From positions 1 through 42,896 of the forward strand of contig JAKFVC010000071.1 of the NCBI GenBank assembly GCA_021732415.1: 42,896 nucleotides of DNA. Direction: 5' to 3'. Below, in pieces: positions 10,453 through 19,000 of the stretch (position 1 is its first letter; every line of letters begins with the position of its first letter). A program made the translations under genes and the position numbers. The notes under the pieces are model-generated. The model made no database searches and was not told the DNA's origin. It worked only from the letters and a program-made list of their open reading frames with translations. This stretch comes from Planctomycetaceae bacterium. GTDB taxonomy: Bacteria; Planctomycetota; Planctomycetia; Planctomycetales; Planctomycetaceae.

Positions 10453-13400
10453 TTATCGCGTTGATTCCGCGAATCGTGTCAGATCGGCTCCCAGATCTTT
10501 TCCGTCCTCACTCGCTTTGAGGCCGGGGCTGCCAGGTAAGAGGCTATAGAAGTGTGGATCTACGTAGGCCGCAGCGCCGCTGGTTGAATGTGCGTCGCTT
10601 TTCCAGCGCGCTTGCCACGTGTTGAGGTTAAAGATTAAGTCTGGAATTTGCTCAGCATTGATCCAACGAGATGGACCGTGACAATAGACGTTGTGGTCAC
10701 CCTGCCATTGAAATTCTGCATTCCCGCCGAGCAGCAGATATCCGAACTCGAACCAGCAACGTGTGGCTGTTACGGACAGCGGAACCTTCCCGGCGTAGAT
10801 CATATGATTGTCGTCGCAATAGATTGCACATCGCTCGAGATCGAACTCGCGTGCCACCTTTGTTTTGAAGCCGCCATCTACAAAGCCGCAGATCGCCGAA
10901 TTGACGATCTTGAGTCGCCGCGTCGCAAAGGTCAGGTAGTTGGGCAGCACCGAGTTGATGACTTCACAAGTTGGTCCGTCATCAGCTCCCTCTAGTAAAC
11001 ACAATGATGGTCCCTGATTGAGTTGCCAATCTGCGCCAGGTGCGAAGCTGCAGTTGGCCAACCGCAGCGAGGAGACGACTTTTTCGTCAGCCTGAAGTTT
11101 CGAGCAAATCACAGAGACATCGCCGGTGAAATGTAAGCCTTCAATGGACCAGACATCGCCCGGCGCCAATCCGAGCGCCCCGACAGTCGGACGATAACCA
11201 TATCCGGCACGCAGCGTCAGTCGTTTGCCTTGTCGTGCGCCCTTCTGCTGGGTCCACACGTCGCCAGCGACTGCTCCCCCAGTATGGATTGCCACAACAT
11301 CGCCATCGCCGGCGGCGGTAATGGCCGCGGACAGGTTGGGGAATCCCTGGGGCGCACGTCCCTCGTGAAACAACATAATGGTGCCCTCTTCACTGGCCTC
11401 GGGCGAGAGCTGGTCCTCGGGGACCGCGTGGCCGGTAGCAGCAAGTGCTCGCAGGTATCCCTGGCCGGGACCGACAATGTTCCAATCGGGACCGACGTCG
11501 CGATGGGGGACCGCGTTATCGGCGCCCTTAACCAGATTAGGGGACGCCTGCGCTAAGATATCTGTTTTCGGCGGCTGCTCGGCAACGGGTGATTCATGCT
11601 CCAAGGGGCGATTCACCCAATGGCGCAACCGAGGCAGCGTATCGTCAGCTGGGTCCGGCAACCAGGCCGCTTGATATAGCAATGTCGGCTCATCCGGGGA
11701 AAAGGAGTGGCGTTCTTGATCACCCCAGTGTTTCTGCCAATCGACTAATTTTCCGGCGATCAGCGGTTTTGTTGACATCTCATTATAATATTGAGCGTAA
11801 CTTCCCAGCGGATTAAAGCTGATACCCAAATCGTAGAGATTGTAATCTCCATTCCAATGTATCTGTGCCTTCGCTCGATCCAGATCCTTCGTAGCACTGC
11901 GAAAGAGCGAGGCTCCTCTGCGTTGCGAGAAAATATTGTTGTGACTGTGAATCGTCACGTCGGCATCGGGATCCAGGCCGAAGCCGATGGAGATACCGTC
12001 AATCGTGTTGCGAGAAAAGTTTAGTTTTACATTCCCCTTAGCCGGTATATGAAAGTGTTCGAATGCAGAGCTCCAGTAGAAATTGTTCTGGAACTCCAGC
12101 TCGGCATTTTCGGTCAGAAAAATTCCTCCGTAGCTGAACCCACAAATCAGGACACTATCGCTAATGTGAAGCTTGGGCCCCGTATAGTAAATCAGGCCCT
12201 GGGTATGGTTGGCATCCGGTTGATAGAGCCGACAGCGTGTAATCCTCCACGGCCCCCCGCTACCGATCGCCATGTGTCCCGCGTTGCCGACGAAATCAAA
12301 GTCACAGCCATCGAGGGTGACGGCTCCGCCTTGCACATGCAGCCAGGGACTATGAGCTGGGGACGCGGCTTGCTCAGCGGCCGATGGGGAAGGAATAAAC
12401 CGCGGACGATAACCGGGTGCAGCACGCAGGGTGAATCCCTTATCAGTCAAATAGACCTGCGGTAGCACAAAGGGACCGTTGCCGTGAACTTGGATTTCGT
12501 CACCAGCAGTCAATTCAGCCAAGACCCCGGCGACCGTCTTGAAGTCACGGACTTGCTTCCCGTCGCGGATTAATACGAAGGGCTTGTCGAGATCTGCCGC
12601 GCGTGATAGCTGTCCCGGTTTGGCTCGATCACTCGGTTTCGCAACTGCAGCCACCGCGACCTGAGTGGGCTTGGCGGGTACCGTCACTGGAGTGGATTTC
12701 GGTAAAGGATGTGAGTCCAGCTCCGTATTATCCATCGAAACCAGTACTTTGCCGGGCAACAGTTCAATCTTCAGCGTCACATCATCAGTGCGATTTTTCA
12801 GGACGAATTGCTTCGTATCAAACTCCAGGTCCCCGACCTTTACGGTCAGCTTGTGCGGACCCGTTTGCAACCGGACGACCTTCTGGTCGGCCTGAGTAAT
12901 TTCAGGTCCCTGTTGATCGAAGGCGATCTTGATTGCGGGATCGTTGATTTCAATGCGGACAGTTCCATGCGGCGTCGGCCAGTAGAAAATAACACCAGCC
13001 AGCGCCATGAGGAAACTGGCACCACAGGCCACCGTCCAGCGAATGGTCTTGCTCCAGTTCGAACTGTTCCCGGTGCGCAGGCTGTCTCCGATATGGGAAG
13101 GACCGGGTACTGTGCTGGGCGGAATCGAGTTAGAATTCAGGACAGTCACATCGTCCTGCGTTTCCGCGATGATCGCAGCGGACGACTCACCGCTGTGACC
13201 GCGAGCGACCAGAACTTGGAGATTGGCCCCCGCCACGAAGGGCTGCAGGGCCTTTGCCACTTCGATCGGTGAGACAAATCGCCGACTCGGCTCTTTGGCC
13301 AGCATTTGTTGAATGATCCTCACCAGGGCGTCCGGAATGTCGCCTCGTCGGAGTTGAATCGGTACCGGTTGCTGGGTCGCCAATGCCGTCAATTTCTGCA

Positions 13401-14376
13401 TCGTCGTGACGTGCTTAGGATTGGCATGTGGGGCCTGTCCTGTCAGCAATTTGTAGAAGGTCGCCCCCAGCGAGTAGATGTCCGCACGAATGTCGACTCC
13501 ATGCGTGTCACCCCCTTGTTCGGGGGCCATATAGTCGACCGTACCCATAATCTGGCCAGACGACGTCAGCGCGAGATCCGCATCTTCGGTCTGTCCGAGT
13601 AGCGCCAGGCCCATGTCAAGCACTTTGACCTGGCCGTCAGTCGTCAGCATCAGATTGGAAGGCTTGATATCACGATGTACCAGGCTTCGCTGATGAGCAT
13701 ATTCCAATCCCAGCGCCGCTTGACGAATCACTTCACAAGCATCGGCGACCGCCAATTGGCCAACCGACTTACTGAGCACCGCCAGATCAACACCATCGAT
13801 GTATTCCATCACCAGGTAGTGCTGATTGTCGATTTCACCCGCATCGAAGGCGCGGATCAAATGGGGGTGATCGAGACTACCAATGGCCTTCATTTCTCGC
13901 TCAAAGCGACTGATGGCGAGCGGGTTAGATCCTTGATTCACGGGCAAGACCTTGATGGCCACGATCTTGCCGAGCCGAGTGTGGACTGCTTGATAAACAG
14001 ACCCCATTCCACCTTCCCCCAGCTTCCTCAAGAACCGGTATTCTCCCATTTGGGGTGCGGACTCGGTTAGATCGACAGGGGGATGGATTTGCCCTGAGGC
14101 CGGCGTCGATGGGATTTCTCCAATGGCTTGAGCTGCTAAAAGTCCCCGCTGCAGTTCTGCCTCGTCGGCGAAGGGGGCCGTGAGCGAGGCTTGCCGCAGT
14201 TGCAGCACGACTGTGTCGACCGCAGCATCGAGGTTACAGAGCGTGGCATTGCATTCGGTACAGTGCTCAATATGTTCCGCAAGCTCGAGCACGAATGATT
14301 CTTCGAGCGTGCCAAGGGCAAATGACGAGAGTTGCTCTTTGTTGAAACAGTGCGCGTCGGCCATTTTGACATCCAT
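10453..14376 (-). CDS. Membrane Ser/Thr protein kinase with N-terminal zinc anti-sigma motif and two beta-helix modules
   Basis: 1307 aa. Residues 10-60 resemble a zinc anti-sigma domain: H35-x3-C39-x2-C42 in an ALG...EHIEHCTEC context. A Hanks-type kinase domain spans about 112-380, with the glycine loop GEGGMG, catalytic Lys142 in VAIK, HRD at 234-236, DMG instead of DFG at 254-256, and APE at 284-286, so it should be active. One membrane segment lies near 446-466, putting the kinase in the cytoplasm and the rest outside. The outer part has a PEGA-like stretch and two related right-handed beta-helix-like modules (about 600-900 and 1010-1300), each with an APGYRPR/AGYGYRP motif. It lies 119 nt downstream of an ECF sigma gene on the same strand, so it may control that sigma factor (inference). 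ATG 14376 is used; Met5 (14364) is also possible. Confidence 0.9.
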   Translation of the reverse strand: MDVKMADAHCFNKEQLSSFALGTLEESFVLELAEHIEHCTECNATLCNLDAAVDTVVLQLRQASLTAPFADEAELQRGLLAAQAIGEIPSTPASGQIHPPVDLTESAPQMGEYRFLRKLGEGGMGSVYQAVHTRLGKIVAIKVLPVNQGSNPLAISRFEREMKAIGSLDHPHLIRAFDAGEIDNQHYLVMEYIDGVDLAVLSKSVGQLAVADACEVIRQAALGLEYAHQRSLVHRDIKPSNLMLTTDGQVKVLDMGLALLGQTEDADLALTSSGQIMGTVDYMAPEQGGDTHGVDIRADIYSLGATFYKLLTGQAPHANPKHVTTMQKLTALATQQPVPIQLRRGDIPDALVRIIQQMLAKEPSRRFVSPIEVAKALQPFVAGANLQVLVARGHSGESSAAIIAETQDDVTVLNSNSIPPSTVPGPSHIGDSLRTGNSSNWSKTIRWTVACGASFLMALAGVIFYWPTPHGTVRIEINDPAIKIAFDQQGPEITQADQKVVRLQTGPHKLTVKVGDLEFDTKQFVLKNRTDDVTLKIELLPGKVLVSMDNTELDSHPLPKSTPVTVPAKPTQVAVAAVAKPSDRAKPGQLSRAADLDKPFVLIRDGKQVRDFKTVAGVLAELTAGDEIQVHGNGPFVLPQVYLTDKGFTLRAAPGYRPRFIPSPSAAEQAASPAHSPWLHVQGGAVTLDGCDFDFVGNAGHMAIGSGGPWRITRCRLYQPDANHTQGLIYYTGPKLHISDSVLICGFSYGGIFLTENAELEFQNNFYWSSAFEHFHIPAKGNVKLNFSRNTIDGISIGFGLDPDADVTIHSHNNIFSQRRGASLFRSATKDLDRAKAQIHWNGDYNLYDLGISFNPLGSYAQYYNEMSTKPLIAGKLVDWQKHWGDQERHSFSPDEPTLLYQAAWLPDPADDTLPRLRHWVNRPLEHESPVAEQPPKTDILAQASPNLVKGADNAVPHRDVGPDWNIVGPGQGYLRALAATGHAVPEDQLSPEASEEGTIMLFHEGRAPQGFPNLSAAITAAGDGDVVAIHTGGAVAGDVWTQQKGARQGKRLTLRAGYGYRPTVGALGLAPGDVWSIEGLHFTGDVSVICSKLQADEKVVSSLRLANCSFAPGADWQLNQGPSLCLLEGADDGPTCEVINSVLPNYLTFATRRLKIVNSAICGFVDGGFKTKVAREFDLERCAIYCDDNHMIYAGKVPLSVTATRCWFEFGYLLLGGNAEFQWQGDHNVYCHGPSRWINAEQIPDLIFNLNTWQARWKSDAHSTSGAAAYVDPHFYSLLPGSPGLKASEDGKDLGADLTRFAESTR

Positions 14377-14495
14377 TCGCGTCGCTTGAATCCGCAGGAA
14401 TGGCCGCGCAGCACCTGCCGGCCCAAGGATCCGCGTCTGCCTGAGCAGGAAAATCTGGAACCTTCTGCAGGAATAACGAGAGCGTATAACGCCAA

Positions 14496-15092
14496 TTACA
14501 GAAAATCTTGAAAATAGATGCGTAAGTGCCGCAGCACACGGTACTTCGCTTGGCGGACGGCCCCTGCTGACATCTGCAGATCCAGTGCGACATCGAAAGG
14601 ACTCTGCCCCTCGATCACTAGTCTCTCAAAGCAAGTCCAAGACTTCGGGTCGAAGTCCTCGCGAATCAAATTTGCGGCTTGTTTCAGCAGCTGTCCTTGA
14701 GACTTCACCAAGTCGGGACAGAACTCTTCTTCCAGCAGGTCCGGCACTTCCAAGAGCCGCCGTTGAATCGCTTCCCCTCCGGGAACCTGCGGTCGCCTGT
14801 CACGCGCACGGATAAGATCTCGTGTCTTGTTAAGGGTAATGATCCACAACCATCCACGAAAAGTCCCGTTTTCCTCTGGTCGGTAACGAGGTAACGCACG
14901 ATGTACGACTTGAAAGACCTCCTGCATCACGTCAGCGGAATCGTCATTTTGCAGTCGAAATCCGCGCGCCCATCCATACACAACTCCTCCATAGAGTTGT
15001 ACCAGCCGTCGCCAGGCAGCAGGATCGTTGCTGCTAACGAGTTGCAACAGGCTTAAAGAAGTCGTCGACGGCTCATGAGAAGGCGGTGTCAT
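14496..15092 (-). CDS. RNA polymerase ECF-type sigma factor
   Basis: 198 aa, the usual ECF length. Region 2 is recognisable at residues 20-90, with the core-binding motif DSADVMQEVF (51-60) and the aromatic -10-melting part ending in FRGWLWIITLNKTRD. Region 4 (about 150-192) is a helix-turn-helix around FDVALDLQMSAGAVRQAKYR. Region 3 is absent, as is typical. It is the first gene of a minus-strand set that continues with the zinc-motif kinase and the giant RHS gene. In planctomycetes such sigma factors are often found beside Ser/Thr kinases. The regulon is unknown; the two downstream genes are the obvious candidates (inference). No strong Shine-Dalgarno sequence precedes the ATG. Confidence 0.9.
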   Translation of the reverse strand: MTPPSHEPSTTSLSLLQLVSSNDPAAWRRLVQLYGGVVYGWARGFRLQNDDSADVMQEVFQVVHRALPRYRPEENGTFRGWLWIITLNKTRDLIRARDRRPQVPGGEAIQRRLLEVPDLLEEEFCPDLVKSQGQLLKQAANLIREDFDPKSWTCFERLVIEGQSPFDVALDLQMSAGAVRQAKYRVLRHLRIYFQDFL

Positions 15093-16026
15093 TCAGGAGA
15101 AGTTCGCCTCAAAGCAATATCTGGCATGACTGGTCACTCGGGATTGGACCTCGAACATGGACTGAAACGAAGAATTCGACGGCATCACTATCAACCGAAT
15201 AAGGCAGACGTAGCCGGTTCGAAGAACGATCAGTTCACTCAGCATATCCAAGTTGCACGCAGTCTGCGAGCGTCACTTCCAGCACGGTGCAGCAGGTACT
15301 CAAGATTTGTGTCGCCTGCATATTGTCTTGATATCTGTGTCGCGGCGGATAACTGCCATGGACCGCACGGAATCAGTGCGAGGTTCTCTCCTACAACACT
15401 GGAGATGACAGCTTAAAGCGAAGTGACCTATGACGTTGTCAACGACGATTATGTGAACGGTCGCCATTTTTCCAGCACCGGCAATCCATGTCGAGGAGCC
15501 ATTTACTTCGCAAACAGCGCTGGATGTCATGCCGCACCTGAGGTACCCGAGTCGAATGGGATAACCTCAAGGACGCAGTATCCGCAACCAAAAAATAACC
15601 CGTTTCACGCGAGCCTAGACGCCCGACGGTCTAACGTACGGGCGTTTCGGTCGTTCATGCCGGTACGATGCTCATCACCTCCCAGGTGGCGCATTACCGC
15701 AACGTCGACGCCACTGTTCGCGCGTGGTGCCCGAGGTCGGCCCGGCCTACCCACGACTTTCCGATCGTCCGATCGACGCGACGTGGGCCAACTTGGGCGG
15801 TTTGCGGACGGTTCCCTTGGATACCTTCGCAACCCTTGGCTGACGCGGCTATTCTCATGGTGGCGTTTGCCGACACGGCACATGCACCATAAATCGAAGA
15901 GACCCTGCATGAAGTTTTCGATGGTACCGGAAATACCTCATTGGCGAGGATAAGCACAGCCCTCCCGGCCGGAACGACGATTCGGCCTCAAAGCGGGCGA
16001 TTGCAGCGGGTGGAGCGATCGCCGTG
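15093..16026. other. 934-nt intergenic region without a recognisable gene
   Basis: Reading frames here give no familiar protein. The part from about 15600 to 15900 is richer in GC and contains imperfect palindromes: a 7-bp arm pair around 15620-15645, and CCCACG/CGTGGG at 15750-15755 and 15782-15787 enclosing a doubled CGATCG core. This could be a decayed dispersed repeat. On the minus strand a T-rich run follows the 15620-15645 hairpin after a gap of about 20 nt, so it could weakly terminate transcripts coming from the LamG kinase. The segment also carries the promoter region of the ECF gene ending at 15092. Confidence 0.35.
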
Positions 16027-19000
16027 TCAATCGAGCTTGACCCACTTCGCGCCGACGATCTGGCCGTGATGGTTGTTGCCGGAGGAATCCGTGAGTTGGT
16101 TTCCATTTCCCTCTGAGAAGTCGAAGAAAGCCAAAGTGTCTCGGTCTGACTTCAATCGGTCAGGGGGCGCAAAATCTTCTTGGTAGCGGGCTGTTTGAGA
16201 AATCCGCACGTTATCGATCAAACCTTGGAACGCAGAACCAATGAACAGACCGGAGAGTTCTTCGTGGCCAGTCTGACCTTCGAACTTCAGCGGCATCGCG
16301 GTGGACGCCTTGCCGTCCACGAACAGATGACATTTCCCCTCTGCGACGACTCCAGCAACGTGAATTCTCCGACCCTTGACCAATGGCGTTCCCTGGCACA
16401 CAGTGCTCGTTCTGTCTCCATGCTGCCATACAAACTGCCAATTCTGGGTTTCAGGAGAGATAAAAAGCGAATTGAACCCGAAGCCGAGCAACTGATTGAC
16501 GTTCGTGATCCGATCGACGGTCGGCGTGAAATAGGCTTCCAGGGTCAACGGCCCACCATGACGGAGACGCACGGAGGGAACCTCGACCTTCACTTCGGCC
16601 CCGCCGTCAAACTCCAATGCATTGCGAGTCGGCGCGATTGACTCCACCTTCACCCACTTCGCGCCGACGATCTTGCCTTGGTGGTTGTTGCCGGACAAGT
16701 CGGTGAGTCTCTCTCCTTGGCCCTCATCGAAGGCGTACAAGAGCAGCGTATCGTCGTCTGTCTCAAATCGACTTGGTGGCGCAAAGGGTTTGTCATAGCG
16801 AGCTACTCGCGAGACGCGAAAGCCCCACATACTCCCTTGAAAGTACCGCGCCGGCGGTCCGTTTGCAAATTCTCGGACGGCCCCCAGCATGTGGACGTCC
16901 GGTCTACCGGGGTAGACACCTTGTCGAGAGGCCTGGAACATTGTGCCGTTGACGAACAACCGTGGGCCAGCCGGAGTCCAGACACCGGCCAGATGTAAAG
17001 GCTGGCCGGGAGGTGAAGCATTTAGGTCGTTCTCTACAACAAAGTTGAAGGTCTGGCCGACCCCTGAATAATGCCCAAAATGCCAATGTTGGTTAGCAAG
17101 ATAGAGTTCCAAGCCAACGGGATTCTCCAGGTGGGCTACATCGAAGGCGAAGCTACGATTTTCATCTTTGCATAGCGCGAGCACTTCAATGGTCACGTCG
17201 CCTTTCCCCTCGTATTTCCACGTGGGAATTTCAACGATGTCGTCAACGCCGTCGAATTCCAGTGCAGATGTTGAGTTGCCAGGTGCAGGGTCATTCGCCG
17301 TTTTGACCCAGTTCGCCCCGACAATCTTGCCGTGATGATTGTTGCCGGAGGAATCCTTGAGCACGTCGCCCTCGCCCTCGTCGAAGTGATAGAGGGCGAG
17401 CGTAGACGCGTCCTTCGTCATGCGCGGCGGCGGAGTGAAGGCTCCCCGATAGCGCTCTCCGCGGGAGTAGCGGAGCTGATGGAACTGCCCATCGAAGAAG
17501 TAACCTGGCGGGCCGACACCGGGTGCCCCGACATAGGCGCCCAGGACGATGTCTGCCAATTGATTGGTGTCTCGCGGCGTTTCACGGAACTCAGATTGAG
17601 GCACGCCGTCAACATACAACACAAACTTCTCGCCGTTCCAAACCCCCGTCAGGTGGGCGCGTTTGCCTGAAACGACCGAGCCAGGCGATGCGTGGCATTC
17701 ATGGCCGTTGCGCCGACCAGCCCAGCGGCCCGCGGAGTTAAAGAGCGCGCCGTCGGCATGATCGTGTGAATGGACCAAAGTCTGGGCCGCTTCGACGGTA
17801 CCCGGCGTGACCACGGCCTCCACGGTGAAGGGCGCGTCCGGGACGCGGAGGCCCTGCAATTGGACATAGGACGATTTGCCGTCGAACTCCAGCGCGAACG
17901 ACGAGGGAGCAGGCCCGGCAGCATCGGAACTGGCCGAGGCCCGCACCCACCTCGCGCCGGCGATCTTGCCGTGATGGTTGTTGCCGGATGAGTCAATGAG
18001 CTTGTCGCCTTGGCCTTCGTCGAAGTGGTAGAGTGCGAGCGTGTCGCCGTCGCTTGGTAGTCGCTCGGACGGAACAAAATCGTTCGTGTATCGGACGGTC
18101 TTCGAAATCCGCACTTCATCCATTTGCCCGGCATAGAACTGGACACGTCCTTTAGGAGTGAAACTTGCCCCCAGCAGACTCTCCAGATTCGGTGCCGCAT
18201 CACCCGATATGGACTGTGGATTGATGCCCTGAGATTTGCCATTTACGAACAGGACGGGGTCGTTGCTCCCCGCACGCCAAACCCCAGCGAGGTGTATCTT
18301 TTTCGGGCCCCGTACGCCATTAGCATGTGCTCCGCGAGCGCCGCCGCTGGCGAAGTTCTTGCCCAGGACAGGGATGGGATCTTGTGCGTGTCCATGCAGT
18401 GTCAAATAGTTTGCATTTTCAGCGCTATCGGCAATATGCAGCGCGCAGGGGTACGGTTCGGGGATTTTCCGCGGTTGCAGCCACGCTTCGAGCGTCACAT
18501 CCCCCTCGGCCGAAACGTCGAGTTTGGGAAGCAGCACATAGTCATCGACGCCATCGAAATCCAATTCGAAGTTTGCCGTCGGCGTCGGTTCAACCTTGAC
18601 CCACTTCGCCCCGACGATCTTGCCGTGATGGTTGTTGCCGGACGAGTCCTTCAGAACGTCTCCACGGCCTTCGTCAAAACGGTAGACCGCGAGCGTGTCG
18701 GCATCGGAAATGAGTGGAATCGAGGCATCAGAGTCAGCGAGATTACGAGCGACTTTCGAAATTCGGACACTGCGAATTTGCCCCGGAAATGGGGTTAGCG
18801 TTCCGTCCGGAGTATGGTGGCTACCGATTCGCATTCCGAGTTGACCAGAAACCAAGTTCTTTTCGCTATGCGAAGTTTGGCTGATCAGCTTCCCATTTAC
18901 GAAAAACGACTGCTTGCGATCCCGATCGATGACGCCCGCTAGCCGAAGCTCGGCTGCAGCGTCCAATACGCTTCCATCGGTTGTCACGTTCGTGTTCGTA

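Noticed and set aside
15423-15953. Plus-strand frame of 176 codons in the gap before the LamG kinase
   Set aside because: No domain, atypical composition and no ribosome binding site.
16036-18654. CRISPR-like regularly spaced repeats
   Set aside because: The repeats are about 60 bp with over 550 bp between them and code for a protein linker; they are not a CRISPR array.
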